Assembly: GCA_001899175.1 (NCBI GenBank) | Contig: MKVH01000024.1 | Location: 496,001-560,000, forward strand | Reading direction: 5' to 3' | Source of the DNA: Candidatus Kapaibacterium thiocyanatum | Lineage (GTDB): Bacteria; Bacteroidota; Ignavibacteria; Kapaibacteriales; Kapaibacteriaceae | DNA: 64,000 bases | Part shown: positions 27,174-36,608 of the stretch, piece by piece | Layout of the letters: each line of letters opens with the position of its first letter | Numbering within the stretch: position 1 is the stretch's first letter | The notes under the pieces: model-generated | Database searches by the model: none | Told to the model about the DNA's origin: nothing | The model's input: only the letters and a program-made list of their open reading frames with translations | Program-made: the position numbers and the translations under genes

Positions 27174-28019
27174 ATGAACGACGTAGTCGGTGAATTGATT
27201 GGCAAGGAATTCAAGTGTCTTGACAAAGGCTTCATTCGTCTCATCGACGTGATGGGCGACGACTCCTCCATCGTGCAGGCTGCCCGCGTTTCGTACGGCA
27301 CCGGCACGAAGAAGGTACACGAGGATCGAGGCCTCATCCGCTATCTGCTGCGCCATCTTCACACGACGCCCTTCGAGATGGTGGAATTCAAGTTCCACGT
27401 CAAGCTCCCCATCTTCGTGGCCCGGCAATGGATCCGTCATCGTACGGCGAACGTCAACGAATACAGCGGACGCTATTCGGAGATGAAGGACGAGTTCTAC
27501 GTGCCGTCGCTGGACCAGATCCGTCCGCAGAGCATCGTCAACAAGCAGGGGCGTGGCGAAGAAGCCTTCCCGCAGGAACAGGCCGAAGCCATCGCCGAGC
27601 GTATGCGTACGACGCAGGATGGTCTCTACGACGAGTATCAGGACCTGCTCGGCGAGAACCTGGCGCGCGAGATCGCGCGCATCAATCTTCCCGTCTCGAA
27701 CTACACGGAGTGGTACTGGAAGGTCGACCTGCACAATCTCTTCCACTTCCTGAAGCTTCGCATCGATCCGCATGCCCAGTACGAGATCCGCGTCTATGGC
27801 GAAGCCATGGCCGAGATCGTGCGCCAGATCGTTCCCGTGGCCTATGAAGCCTTCGAGGACTATATCCTGCACTCGCGGCGGTTCTCGCGTAACGAATTGC
27901 GCGCGCTGAGGTCATACCTTACGACGCTGCCCGATACCGTGGAAGCACTGGAGCCCTTCGGGCTGAAGGGCCGGGAGGCGCGGGAATTCCTCGACAAATT
28001 GCGGGACACCTTCGCATGA
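27174..28019 (+). CDS. thyX: flavin-dependent thymidylate synthase
   Basis: 281 residues. It makes dTMP from dUMP using methylene-tetrahydrofolate, FAD and NADPH. The ThyX signature RHRTANVNEYSGR (RHRxxxxNExSxR) lies at about residues 88-100, and TTPFEMVEFKFHVK and the C-terminal ALRSYLTTLP region fit the family. The length is at the upper end of normal. A GAGGAG site precedes the start. The end overlaps the next gene by 4 nt (ATGA), linking it to the dihaem protein in one transcript. No thyA is seen here. Confidence 0.97.
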   Translation: MNDVVGELIGKEFKCLDKGFIRLIDVMGDDSSIVQAARVSYGTGTKKVHEDRGLIRYLLRHLHTTPFEMVEFKFHVKLPIFVARQWIRHRTANVNEYSGRYSEMKDEFYVPSLDQIRPQSIVNKQGRGEEAFPQEQAEAIAERMRTTQDGLYDEYQDLLGENLAREIARINLPVSNYTEWYWKVDLHNLFHFLKLRIDPHAQYEIRVYGEAMAEIVRQIVPVAYEAFEDYILHSRRFSRNELRALRSYLTTLPDTVEALEPFGLKGREAREFLDKLRDTFA

Positions 28020-29053
28020 GCACTCGTCGACATTGCTGGATACTGGCGGTGATCGCCGTGGCACTGGCCGGATGTACGGATACGCTCCGTCCTCCGGCCG
28101 AAGAGCCGTTCCCTGCAGTGCCTGCCCACATGCCTGCCGTGCCGTTTCCTGCGGACAATCCCATCACACGGTCGAAGGCCGAGCTCGGACGTCATCTGTT
28201 CTACGAGATGCGCCTGTCGTCGGACAACACGGTGGCCTGCGGTACCTGTCACCGTCAGGAAAATGCCTTCACGGATTCGCCCAATCAGGTCAGCGTCGGC
28301 GTGGACGGTGCACGCGGCCAGCGCAACGCACCTCCGTTGCTCAACGTCGCCTATCAGAACGTGTTCTTCTGGGACGGCCGTGCCGGTACGCTCGAGGAGC
28401 AGGCCATGGCTGCCTTCATGAATCCTGCGGAGATGAATGCCGATACCGTCAAGGCCGCAGAGCTGATGCGTTCCGGCGACTACCGCCGGATGTGGAAGGA
28501 TGCCTGGGGCGATACCGTGATCACGATGCGTCGCCTGATCCAGGCCATCACCACCTTCGAACGCACGATCGTCGGTGCCGACAGTCCATACGACCGCTAC
28601 ATCCGTGGCGACAGGAACGCGCTCAATGCCCAGGAGCAGGAGGGGATGCGCCTCTTCTTCAGCGAGCGCACGCAGTGCGGGGCCTGCCATGGCGGAGTGA
28701 ACTTCACGGACAACCAGTATCATAACGTCGGTCTCTTCCATCACTATTTCGATGTCGGCCGGTACAACGTCACGCGCAAGCCAGCGGACGAAGGACGGTT
28801 CAAGACGCCGACGCTGCGCAACATCGAGCTTACCCCGCCCTACATGGCGACGGGGGACAGCGAACAGGGAGACCTCCGCACGCTCGAGCAGGTGATGGAT
28901 CACTACGATCGTGGGGGGACGAACTTCGTCAACAAGGACAAGCGCGTTCGCAAGCTCAGCCTCACCGATGCCGAGAAAGCGGCGATGGTAGCCTTCATGA
29001 AGGCGTTGACGGATCGGTCATTGCTGACCGACCCACGCTTTGCGAAGCCGTAA
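28016..29053 (+). CDS. dihaem cytochrome c peroxidase / MauG-type lipoprotein
   Basis: 345 residues with a lipoprotein signal (lipobox LAGC, Cys20), so it is probably anchored in the periplasm. It has two haem c-binding motifs, CGTCH at about 74 and CGACH at about 220, the diagnostic arrangement of bacterial cytochrome c peroxidases and MauG enzymes. Typical segments such as NAPPLLNVAYQNVFFWDGRA and FKTPTLRNIELTPPYMATGD are present. It would reduce hydrogen peroxide or oxidise a protein or small partner. Coupling to thyX by a 4-nt overlap has no obvious metabolic meaning. Confidence 0.93.
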   Translation: MSTRRHCWILAVIAVALAGCTDTLRPPAEEPFPAVPAHMPAVPFPADNPITRSKAELGRHLFYEMRLSSDNTVACGTCHRQENAFTDSPNQVSVGVDGARGQRNAPPLLNVAYQNVFFWDGRAGTLEEQAMAAFMNPAEMNADTVKAAELMRSGDYRRMWKDAWGDTVITMRRLIQAITTFERTIVGADSPYDRYIRGDRNALNAQEQEGMRLFFSERTQCGACHGGVNFTDNQYHNVGLFHHYFDVGRYNVTRKPADEGRFKTPTLRNIELTPPYMATGDSEQGDLRTLEQVMDHYDRGGTNFVNKDKRVRKLSLTDAEKAAMVAFMKALTDRSLLTDPRFAKP

Positions 29054-29113
29054 CATGGAGCGGCGATCGCGTCATCACACCTTCACGATGACGTAATCCT
29101 CGCATAATGCCCC

Positions 29114-30106
29114 GTGGCGAGTTTTGCCACCGTGAAACGAATACTGTTCATTTGCGGCTCGATGAACCAGACGACGATGATGCACGCCATCGCGAAGCAT
29201 CTCTCGGACGCCGATTGCTGGTTCACTCCTTTCTATACCGATGGGCTCCTCGCCGTCCTCGAACGGAAGCAGTTCCTCGAATTCACCATCGCCGGCCGTA
29301 CCTTCAAGGATCGTGTGTTCTCGTATTGCGAGCGGCACGATCTGCGGGTCGACTATCGCGGACAACGCCAGCCCTACGACCTCGTGGTCACCTGTAGCGA
29401 CCTCGTCGTGCCGAAGAACATCCGGCACCGCCGGATCGTGCTGGTCCAGGAAGGGATGACCGACCCGGAGAATCTGGCCTATTACCTCGTCAAGTGGCTC
29501 GGCCTTCCTCGTTACCTGGCCTCGACGTCCACGACGGGCCTGAGCGATGCCTACCTCAAGTTCTGCGTGGCCTCGGAAGGGTATCGCGATCACTTCATCC
29601 GCAAGGGCGTGCGACCCGACAAGATCGAAGTCACGGGTATTCCGAACTTCGACCACTGTGCTGCCTATCACGACATTCCGTTCCCGCACAAGGACTATGT
29701 CCTCGTGGCTACGTCCGATTCCCGCGAGACCTTCAAGTACGAGAACCGTCGTCGATTCATCGAACGTGCCGTACGGATCGCCGATGGACGCGAGCTCATC
29801 TTCAAGCTGCATCCGAACGAACGTGTGGACCGTGCGACGAAGGAAATAGAGCAGTGGGCACCCGGCGCCATCGTCTACGACAGAGGCGACGTCCATCCGA
29901 TGATCGCACACTGCGATACGCTCGTGACACGCTTCTCGTCATGCGTCTACGTCGGCATCGCCCTGGGCAAGACGGTGTTCAGCGACTTTCCGCTGGAACA
30001 GCTCCACCGCATGACGCCGATCCAGAACGGCGGTACGTCGGGTGCCGTCATCGCCGATGTATGCCGGCGCGTGATGGACCGCTCCTACGGCAGGAGGGCG
30101 GCATGA
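29114..30106 (+). CDS. GT-B-fold glycosyltransferase-like protein of a surface-sugar operon
   Basis: 330 residues from a GTG start at 29114; the GTG at 29132 (VKRILFICGSMNQ) is an alternative. The N-terminal Rossmann-like start, the IFKLHPNERVDRA segment near residue 235 and TLVTRFSSCVYVGIALGK near 275 resemble the C-terminal half of GT-B transferases such as CDP-glycerol transferases or UDP-GlcNAc 2-epimerase relatives. There is no signal peptide and there are no membrane spans. It is the first gene of a run of nine closely spaced genes and overlaps the cytidylyltransferase by 4 nt. The donor sugar is unknown. It is not a clear NeuC-type epimerase. Confidence 0.65.
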   Translation: MASFATVKRILFICGSMNQTTMMHAIAKHLSDADCWFTPFYTDGLLAVLERKQFLEFTIAGRTFKDRVFSYCERHDLRVDYRGQRQPYDLVVTCSDLVVPKNIRHRRIVLVQEGMTDPENLAYYLVKWLGLPRYLASTSTTGLSDAYLKFCVASEGYRDHFIRKGVRPDKIEVTGIPNFDHCAAYHDIPFPHKDYVLVATSDSRETFKYENRRRFIERAVRIADGRELIFKLHPNERVDRATKEIEQWAPGAIVYDRGDVHPMIAHCDTLVTRFSSCVYVGIALGKTVFSDFPLEQLHRMTPIQNGGTSGAVIADVCRRVMDRSYGRRAA

Positions 30107-30927
30107 CGCAGCGTATCATCGTCGTCTGCCAGGCCCGCACGGGTTCCACCCGCCTGCCGCGCAAGGTCATGCTTCCGCTCGAAGGCAAGCCGCTCGTCAT
30201 CCGGTTCATGGAGCGCGTGATGCGCTCGAAGCTCGCCACGCAGTGCGTAGTGGCGGCGACGACGGATCCGGCCGACGACCTGCTCGTGGCCACCTGCCTC
30301 GAACACGGTATTCCCGTATTCCAGGGTCATCCCACGGATCTTCTCGATCGACATTACAGAGCAGGCATCGCCTATTCCGCCGACGTCGTGGTGAAGGTTC
30401 CGAGCGACTGCCCCCTCATCGATCCGGTCGTCGTTGATCGTATCATCGGCAACTATCTCGCAAGCCCTGCCGATGTGGACTACGTCGGCAATCTCCATCC
30501 CGCGACGTATCCCGATGGGAACGACGTGGAACTCATGACCATGTCCGTACTCGAGCGTGCGTGGCACGGCGCGCACCGCGCGCACGAGCGCGAGCATACG
30601 ACGCCGTGGATGTGGGACGGCAATCCGGACGTCAGGGTGAGGAACGTCGCATGGGAGCGGGGGCTGGATTACAGCATGTCGCATCGCTGGACGATCGACT
30701 ATCCCGAAGACTACATGCTGGTGAAGGCGGTCTATCACGAGCTCTTCCCGACGAATCCGCAGTTCGGTATCGACGACGTCCTGGACCTGCTCGAGCGCCG
30801 TCCGGAAATCCTCGCACTGAACGCCCACCTCGCAGGCGTCAACTGGTACCGTGAGCATCTCGACGTCCTGCGGACCATCTCGCAGGAACACACTCGTCCC
30901 GCACCAATACAGCGTTCCCACATATGA
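30103..30927 (+). CDS. SpsF-like cytidylyltransferase (CMP-sugar activation)
   Basis: 274 residues. The N-terminal nucleotide-binding motif VVCQARTGSTRLPRKVMLPL is that of the cytidylyltransferase family 3 (SpsF, KdsB- and NeuA-related). KVPSDCPLIDPVVVD carries the metal/nucleotide aspartate. The start is set by the ATGA overlap with the preceding gene. Members activate keto-sugar acids or related sugars as CMP or other nucleotide derivatives. With a NeuB-like synthase in the same operon, it is the probable activating enzyme for the acid sugar made here (inference). Confidence 0.85.
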   Translation: MTQRIIVVCQARTGSTRLPRKVMLPLEGKPLVIRFMERVMRSKLATQCVVAATTDPADDLLVATCLEHGIPVFQGHPTDLLDRHYRAGIAYSADVVVKVPSDCPLIDPVVVDRIIGNYLASPADVDYVGNLHPATYPDGNDVELMTMSVLERAWHGAHRAHEREHTTPWMWDGNPDVRVRNVAWERGLDYSMSHRWTIDYPEDYMLVKAVYHELFPTNPQFGIDDVLDLLERRPEILALNAHLAGVNWYREHLDVLRTISQEHTRPAPIQRSHI

Positions 30928-31787
30928 CGACTACGATCATCGACAAGGCGGCATTGCAGCAGCGTGCGTTGCGCGTACGGGAACACATCCTCAGGATGTC
31001 CACGGATGGAGGATGCTTCACGGGTGCCTCGCTCTCCTGTGCCGATCTCCTCGTCTACCTCTACGGTCACTTCCTGAACGTGAGCCCCGATACGGTCCAT
31101 GCACCGCACAGGGACTACCTGCTGCTGTCGAAGGGCCATGACGTACCTGCGCTCTACGGTACGTTCGCCGAACTCGGCTTCATGGATCCGCAGCGGTTGA
31201 ACAACCATCTGTCCGTGAACGACAGCATCTACTGGCACCCCAACCGTGCCGTCGACGGTGTGGAATTCCATTCGGGATCGCTCGGCCATCTGCTGTCGGT
31301 AGGCATCGGTCTCGCCCTCGACATCAGGATGCGTGGCGATGCGAACAGGGTCGTCGTCATCCTTGGCGACGGCGAACTCAACGAAGGCAGCGTATGGGAA
31401 GCCTGTCTCACCGCCCAGGCCCTCGCACTGGAGAACCTCATCGTCGTCGTGGACCGCAATCATTTCCAGGCCAACATCCGCACGGAAGAACTGATACCGC
31501 TCGAACCCATCACGGACAAGTTCGAGGCGTTCGGATGGAATTCCCTGAGCGTCGATGGCCATGACTTCGATGCACTGCACGCGGTCTTCGAGGGATGGGC
31601 TCCGCAGCATGGCCGCCCCACGGCCATCATCGCCTCGACGCAACGCGGCCACGGCGTTCCGAGTATCGCCGAACGTGCCGATCGCTGGTTCTGCAACTTC
31701 ACGACCGAAGAGGTCGACGCGCTACTACAGGAGCTACACGGATCAGAACGCACTACCCTTACTTCCGAAACACTTCACGTCCGCTGA
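30924..31787 (+). CDS. transketolase, N-terminal (ThDP-binding) subunit
   Basis: 287 residues matching the N-terminal half of transketolase. The diphosphate/Mg motif GDGELNEGSVWEACLTAQAL is followed by the IVVVDRNHFQAN segment; LLLSKGHDVPALYGTFAELG is the substrate-channel part. It pairs with the next gene, which encodes the C-terminal half; split transketolases of this kind are often found in sugar-biosynthesis clusters rather than in central metabolism. Overlaps both neighbours (4 nt upstream, 1 nt downstream), suggesting balanced synthesis of the two subunits. Confidence 0.93.
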   Translation: MTTTIIDKAALQQRALRVREHILRMSTDGGCFTGASLSCADLLVYLYGHFLNVSPDTVHAPHRDYLLLSKGHDVPALYGTFAELGFMDPQRLNNHLSVNDSIYWHPNRAVDGVEFHSGSLGHLLSVGIGLALDIRMRGDANRVVVILGDGELNEGSVWEACLTAQALALENLIVVVDRNHFQANIRTEELIPLEPITDKFEAFGWNSLSVDGHDFDALHAVFEGWAPQHGRPTAIIASTQRGHGVPSIAERADRWFCNFTTEEVDALLQELHGSERTTLTSETLHVR

Positions 31788-32743
31788 TGTATTCAACGTA
31801 CGAACAGACCCTCTACGATCTCGCACGCCAGGACGAGCGGGTGATCGTCATGACGGCGGAGAACCGTGCCGCCATACGGAACCTTCCGGATCTCCTCGGT
31901 GACAGGTTCATCGACGTCGGCATCGCCGAACAGACGATGATCGGCGCCGCTGCCGGGCTGGCGTTGCGTGGCCGTATCGTCGTGACGCATGCCCTTGCGA
32001 CGTTCCTCACGATGCGTGCCTTCGAATTCATCCGTACGGACGTCGGTATCGCGAACCTGCCGGTCATCATGGTCGGTGGCGTTCCCGGGTTCCTGTCCGA
32101 CGGCAACGGCCCGACGCATCAGGCCATCGAAGACATCGCCCTCATGCGCGGCATCCCGAACGTCGGCGTCTTCTGTCCGTCCGACGCCGAAGACCTCGTC
32201 ATCGGCCTGCCCCACATCGTCAGGAGCGGGCGCCCTTTCTACATCCGCTATACCAACGGTCCGGCTCCCGTGGAGCATCGTACCCCGTTCGCACTCGGCA
32301 GTGCGGAAATCGTCAGCGGCCCGGCCGTAGGCCCTCGCGACGTCACGATCCTCACCTACGGCTTCCTGCTGCGCCAGGCGATGGAGGCGGCCCATCTGCT
32401 GTCGACCGATGGCCTGACGGTCCAGGTCGTGAACATGCGGACGCTCAAGCCCATCGATACGGCGTTGCTGCTCGACGCGGCGAAGGAGAGCACACTGGTC
32501 GTGACGGTGGAGGATCACTTCCGTACGGGCGGCCTGCATACGATCCTCGCGGAGACGCTTCTCGCACATCAACGCATGTGCAAGGTGCAGAGCATCGCAC
32601 TCGACGAACGCTGGTTCCGCCCCGGGCGTCTCACGGAAGTGCTCCATCACGAAGGCTTCACCGGCGAGCGGATCGCACACCGTATCCGCACGGCCCTCAC
32701 CACCACCATCGAGGTACACAATGTCGATCGCAACGGCCTCTGA
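31787..32743 (+). CDS. transketolase, C-terminal subunit
   Basis: 318 residues comprising the pyrimidine-binding and C-terminal domains. VGIAEQTMIGAAAGLALRG contains the glutamate that activates ThDP, and LTYGFLLRQAMEAAHLL starts the last domain. The ATG overlaps the stop of the N-terminal subunit (TGATG). Together the pair would transfer a two-carbon unit between sugars. The gene end overlaps the aminotransferase start by 23 nt. Confidence 0.93.
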   Translation: MYSTYEQTLYDLARQDERVIVMTAENRAAIRNLPDLLGDRFIDVGIAEQTMIGAAAGLALRGRIVVTHALATFLTMRAFEFIRTDVGIANLPVIMVGGVPGFLSDGNGPTHQAIEDIALMRGIPNVGVFCPSDAEDLVIGLPHIVRSGRPFYIRYTNGPAPVEHRTPFALGSAEIVSGPAVGPRDVTILTYGFLLRQAMEAAHLLSTDGLTVQVVNMRTLKPIDTALLLDAAKESTLVVTVEDHFRTGGLHTILAETLLAHQRMCKVQSIALDERWFRPGRLTEVLHHEGFTGERIAHRIRTALTTTIEVHNVDRNGL

Positions 32744-34067
32744 TCCACGGGATCCGGACATCACCGCCTCCAACGACCTGCGACGCCGTGCTACGGGCCT
32801 GATTCCCGCGCTCACGCAGACGCTGGCGAAGGGACCGGGACAGTACGTGGGCGGCATCGCTCCCGTCTATGCCGTGCGCGGTCATCATGGTCACGTATGG
32901 GATGCCGACGGCAATGAATACATCGACATGACGATGGCCGTAGGCCCGCTTTCGCTGGGCTATACCTTCGACGTCGTCGACGAAGCGGTACGCAGGCAAC
33001 TGGCCGACGGTATGACGTTCTCGCTCATGCATCCGCTGGAAGTGGAAGTGGCCGAACTCGTACGCGACGTCGTTCCGAACGTCGAATGCGTTCGTTACAG
33101 CAAGACGGGCTGCGACGTCACGACGGCCGCCGTGCGCCTGGCACGTGCCTTCACCGGACGCAATACCATCCTCTGCTGCGGCTATCATGGCTGGCATGAC
33201 TGGTACATCGGCGTGACGGACCGCGCAGCGGGAATCCCGGAAGCGGTGCGCGATCTGACCTATACGTTCAACTACAACGACGTGACGAGCGTACTCGACG
33301 CCATCGACGACGATACGGCCGCCATCATCCTCGAGCCCGCCGTCTTCACGGTACCCGTGGACAACTTCCTGTCCGTTCTTCGCGAGATCTGCGATGCACG
33401 TGGTATCCTTCTGATCTTTGATGAAATGTGGACGGGCTTCCGCATCGCTCTCGGCGGAGCACAGGAATACTTCGGTGCCCGTGCCGATCTCGTCTGCTTC
33501 TCCAAGGCCGTCGCCAACGGCATGCCCTTGTCCATCCTCGCAGGTCGTGCCGATGTGATGTCGCTGCTCGAACGCGACGTCTTCTTCTTCACGACGTTCG
33601 GAGGAGAGGCCCTGTCGCTGGCGGCGGCGAAGGCCACCATCGAATTCATGCGCGATCACGACGTAACCACGGCCATCGCGGCGAAGGGAACGCGTCTGCG
33701 CGATGGATACAATGCCATCGCGGCGGCACACGGCATGGACTTCACCAGGGCGTCGGGTCTTCCATGTCGTTCCATCGTCACCTTCGATGCGTCTGCAGGC
33801 GATCCGCTGCTGATGAAGTCCCTGATGCAGCAGGAGATGATCCGCCGTGGCGTGTTGTGGGGCGGCTTCCATACGGTATGCTACGCACATACCGATGAAG
33901 ACATCGAACACGTTCTGGATGCCTACGATGCCGTGCTCCCCATGCTGCGCGATGCGGTCGTCAACGGCACGGTCGACGAACTGCTGCGTGGCGAGCCCGT
34001 CCAGGCCGTCTTCCGCAAGACGAGCAACTTCAACATGAAACCCAGGCGCGTCGCGGAGTCCGTATGA
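32721..34067 (+). CDS. class III (glutamate-1-semialdehyde-type) PLP aminotransferase
   Basis: 448 residues. The GSA-aminotransferase-like core includes VWDADGNEYIDMTMAVGPLS, RYSKTGCDVTTAAVRLARAF, the phosphate-binding FDEMWTGFRIALGG, and the PLP lysine in LVCFSKAVANGMPLS. It is unlikely to be HemL, because it lies deep in a sugar operon, overlapping a transketolase (23 nt) and an SDR (4 nt). A role as sugar aminotransferase adding an amino group to a keto- or aldehyde sugar is inferred. Confidence 0.88.
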   Translation: MSIATASDPRDPDITASNDLRRRATGLIPALTQTLAKGPGQYVGGIAPVYAVRGHHGHVWDADGNEYIDMTMAVGPLSLGYTFDVVDEAVRRQLADGMTFSLMHPLEVEVAELVRDVVPNVECVRYSKTGCDVTTAAVRLARAFTGRNTILCCGYHGWHDWYIGVTDRAAGIPEAVRDLTYTFNYNDVTSVLDAIDDDTAAIILEPAVFTVPVDNFLSVLREICDARGILLIFDEMWTGFRIALGGAQEYFGARADLVCFSKAVANGMPLSILAGRADVMSLLERDVFFFTTFGGEALSLAAAKATIEFMRDHDVTTAIAAKGTRLRDGYNAIAAAHGMDFTRASGLPCRSIVTFDASAGDPLLMKSLMQQEMIRRGVLWGGFHTVCYAHTDEDIEHVLDAYDAVLPMLRDAVVNGTVDELLRGEPVQAVFRKTSNFNMKPRRVAESV

Positions 34068-34879
34068 ACGACGTCCTCTCGTCCTTCCATCTCGACGGTC
34101 GTGTGGCCATCGTCACCGGTGCAGCCGGCCTCATCGGTCGTGAGCACTGCCGTGCACTCGCGGCAGCAGGTGCCGTCGTCATCGCCGCAGACGTCGATCA
34201 GCACGCCGCCATCGATGCCGCCGCCGAGATCGGCGAACCGCATCGCGGCGTAATGCTCGACGTGACCAATCCCGGGTCGCTCGTGGCACTGCGCGACATG
34301 CTGCTTGCGGACTACGGACGCATCGACGTGCTCGTGAACAATGCGGCCATCAACGATATGGTCGAGCATCCTGTGCTGGCCGCGGAGCTATCGTCCTTCG
34401 AACGGTATCCGCTCGCCTTGTGGAAGCGCGTCTTCGACGTCAACGTCACGGGTGTCTTCCTCTGCTGCCAGGTCTTCGGTGCCGTCATGGCCGGACGCGG
34501 AGCGGGCAGCATCATCAACATCGGTTCCACCTACGGTAGTGTAGCGCCCGATCAGTCCATCTACAGGACGCCCGACGGCAAGCAGCCCTTCTTCAAATCG
34601 GCCGCCTATCCCGCCAGCAAGGGTGCGGTGGGGATGCTGACGCGATTCCTCGCATCGTACTGGGGACATGCGGGCGTGCGGGTCAATACGCTCTCGCCCG
34701 GGGGCGTCGAGAACGGTCAGCAACAGTATTTCATCGACAACTACAGCAAGCGCACACCCATCGGCCGCATGGCCGGTCGCTCGGACTATCGGGGTGCCCT
34801 GGTCTTCCTCGCGAGCGATGCATCCTCCTACATGACCGGACACGATCTGGTCGTGGACGGAGGCTGGACGATCTGGTAA
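34064..34879 (+). CDS. short-chain dehydrogenase/reductase
   Basis: 271 residues of the classical SDR fold. The cofactor motif is TGAAGLIGREHC (about 20), the NNAAIN motif lies near 90, and the active-site Tyr and Lys are in AAYPASKGAVGMLTRFLASY (Y about 180, K four residues later). The aspartate after the second strand (AADVDQ) suggests a preference for NAD. The insert YGSVAPDQSIYRTPDGKQPF before the Tyr is longer than in small SDRs. It probably oxidises or reduces a sugar intermediate of this operon. Confidence 0.9.
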   Translation: MNDVLSSFHLDGRVAIVTGAAGLIGREHCRALAAAGAVVIAADVDQHAAIDAAAEIGEPHRGVMLDVTNPGSLVALRDMLLADYGRIDVLVNNAAINDMVEHPVLAAELSSFERYPLALWKRVFDVNVTGVFLCCQVFGAVMAGRGAGSIINIGSTYGSVAPDQSIYRTPDGKQPFFKSAAYPASKGAVGMLTRFLASYWGHAGVRVNTLSPGGVENGQQQYFIDNYSKRTPIGRMAGRSDYRGALVFLASDASSYMTGHDLVVDGGWTIW

Positions 34880-34902
34880 TTCATTCCATCCCATCAGTAG
34901 AG

Positions 34903-35817
34903 ATGAGGCCCATCATGTCGCAACGTTCAATCATGCTCGGCGACCGTCGCGTAGGCGACGACGCACCGGTCTACGTCATTGCCGAAATCGGCATCAACCA
35001 CAACGGCTCGGTCGAAACCGCGAAGAAGATGATCGACGGTGCCGTTGCCGCCGGGGCCGACTGCGTCAAGTTCCAGAAGCGTACTCCCGAGATCTGCGTT
35101 CCGCGCGATCAGTGGCTGATCGAACGCGATACGCCCTGGGGACGCATGACCTATATCGACTACCGTTACAAGGTCGAATTCAATGCCGAAGACTACGCCG
35201 AGATCCAGCGCTATTGCCGCGCCAATGGTATCGACTGGACAGTGTCGTGCTGGGACGAGGAAGCCGTCCAGTTCATGGAACGCTACTTCGACGTACCCTT
35301 CTACAAGGCCGCCTCGGCTTCGCTCACGGATATCTCCCTGTTGCACGCCATGCAGGCCACCGGACGTCCGTTGATGATCTCTACGGGTATGTCCACGATG
35401 GAGGAGATCGAAGAAGCCATCTCCGTGCTCGATCCTCGCCAGCTTCTCGTGGCTCATGCGACGTCGTCCTATCCAGCACCCGTCGCCGAGCTCAACCTCA
35501 GGATGATCACCACGTTGCGTGCGCGGTTCCCGGAGATCGTGATCGGATATTCCGGACACGAGACGGGCCTCGCCACGACGTGGGCGGCCGTCGCTCTCGG
35601 TGCCGGCTTCGTCGAACGCCACATCACACTCGATCGCGCCATGTGGGGTACGGACCAGGCCGCCTCCGTCGAACTCGGTGGACTCGAACGTCTTGTAGAG
35701 AACATCCGCGACATCGAAGTGGCTCTCGGTGACGGCATCAAGCGCGTCTACGACAGCGAGATCGGTCCGCGTGCCAAGCTGCGCCGCGTTCCTTCACGCG
35801 AGACAGTGACGGTCTGA
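34903..35817 (+). CDS. NeuB-family keto-sugar-acid synthase lacking the SAF domain
   Basis: 304 residues (or 300 from the ATG at 34915). The NeuB TIM barrel is clear: VIAEIGINHNGSVETAKKMI, GADCVKFQKRTPEICVP, MISTGMSTMEEIEEAI and GYSGHETGLATTWAAVALGA. NeuB enzymes condense phosphoenolpyruvate with an amino sugar to make sialic-type nine-carbon acids. The usual C-terminal SAF (antifreeze-like) domain of about 60 residues is missing, and the canonical GPDH near the active site reads GTDQ (AMWGTDQAASVE). The substrate may therefore differ from ManNAc. No separate SAF protein lies next to it; a sterol-desaturase-like gene follows with 1-nt overlap. Confidence 0.88.
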   Translation: MRPIMSQRSIMLGDRRVGDDAPVYVIAEIGINHNGSVETAKKMIDGAVAAGADCVKFQKRTPEICVPRDQWLIERDTPWGRMTYIDYRYKVEFNAEDYAEIQRYCRANGIDWTVSCWDEEAVQFMERYFDVPFYKAASASLTDISLLHAMQATGRPLMISTGMSTMEEIEEAISVLDPRQLLVAHATSSYPAPVAELNLRMITTLRARFPEIVIGYSGHETGLATTWAAVALGAGFVERHITLDRAMWGTDQAASVELGGLERLVENIRDIEVALGDGIKRVYDSEIGPRAKLRRVPSRETVTV

Positions 35818-36608
35818 TGAGCAATCTCGAAGTCGTCACGATGGGGATTACGATAGGGGCCGCGCTGCTGTTCATCGCACTGGAGCGTATGGCCCCCTAT
35901 TCGAAGGGGCAGAGACTCTTCCGTGAAGGATTCTGGAACGACTTCTTCTGGTACACGATCGTCCAGAGCTACGTTCTCGGCCTGATCATCTTCAACGTAC
36001 TCCACTACGTGGACACCGGAACCGGAATACATCGATGGACGCTCGTACGCGATCTGCCGCTCGTCGTGCAGGTCGTGATCTTCCTCGTCGTGCACGACCT
36101 CTACATCTACTGGTTCCATCGCCTCCAGCATCGCAGCGCAACGCTCTGGCGGCTGCACGAGGCCCATCACTCGACACACGATGTGGACTGGTTGAGCGGA
36201 TCGCGTTCGCACTCGCTCGAAATCATGATCAACCAGACCATCGAGTTCGCGCCGATCGTCCTGCTGGCCTCGCCCGAGGTCGCCGTCATCAAGGGATGTA
36301 TCGATGCCGTCTGGGGAATGTATATTCACAGCAACATCGACGTGCGAACGGGCTGGTTGCAATACGTGATCAACGGTCCGGAAATGCATCGCTGGCATCA
36401 TGCGGTGGACGACGAGGCGCACAACAGGAATTTCTCGACAAAGCTGGCGATATGGGACTGGATGTTCGGTACCGCCTACCTCCCGAAGGGTGCCAAGCCA
36501 TCCGGATACGGTCTCGGCGCACCCTTCCCGAAGAACTATTTCGTACAGCATGCCTATGCCTTCAGACCCCTCGACGACGATGCCGTCGACGATCGTTCCG
36601 GATCATGA
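35817..36608 (+). CDS. sterol desaturase / fatty-acid hydroxylase superfamily membrane protein
   Basis: 263 residues with about four membrane helices and the eight-histidine di-iron signature of the superfamily: HDLYIYWFHRLQH (about 98), HEAHHS (about 119) and HRWHH near 190. Members use O2 to hydroxylate or desaturate lipids or carotenoids. Here the gene is embedded in a surface-sugar operon, so an acyl chain of a glycolipid or lipid A may be the target (inference). The start is fixed by the TGATG overlap with the NeuB-like gene. Confidence 0.9.
   Translation: MSNLEVVTMGITIGAALLFIALERMAPYSKGQRLFREGFWNDFFWYTIVQSYVLGLIIFNVLHYVDTGTGIHRWTLVRDLPLVVQVVIFLVVHDLYIYWFHRLQHRSATLWRLHEAHHSTHDVDWLSGSRSHSLEIMINQTIEFAPIVLLASPEVAVIKGCIDAVWGMYIHSNIDVRTGWLQYVINGPEMHRWHHAVDDEAHNRNFSTKLAIWDWMFGTAYLPKGAKPSGYGLGAPFPKNYFVQHAYAFRPLDDDAVDDRSGS

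Noticed and set aside
30924-32743. Broken (frameshifted) transketolase gene
   Set aside because: The two halves meet at a clean TGATG overlap with proper domain ends, and split transketolases are a known arrangement. Not a pseudogene.
32721-34067. HemL (haem biosynthesis) assignment of the class III aminotransferase
   Set aside because: Sequence resembles GSA aminotransferase, but the gene is translationally coupled to sugar genes on both sides.
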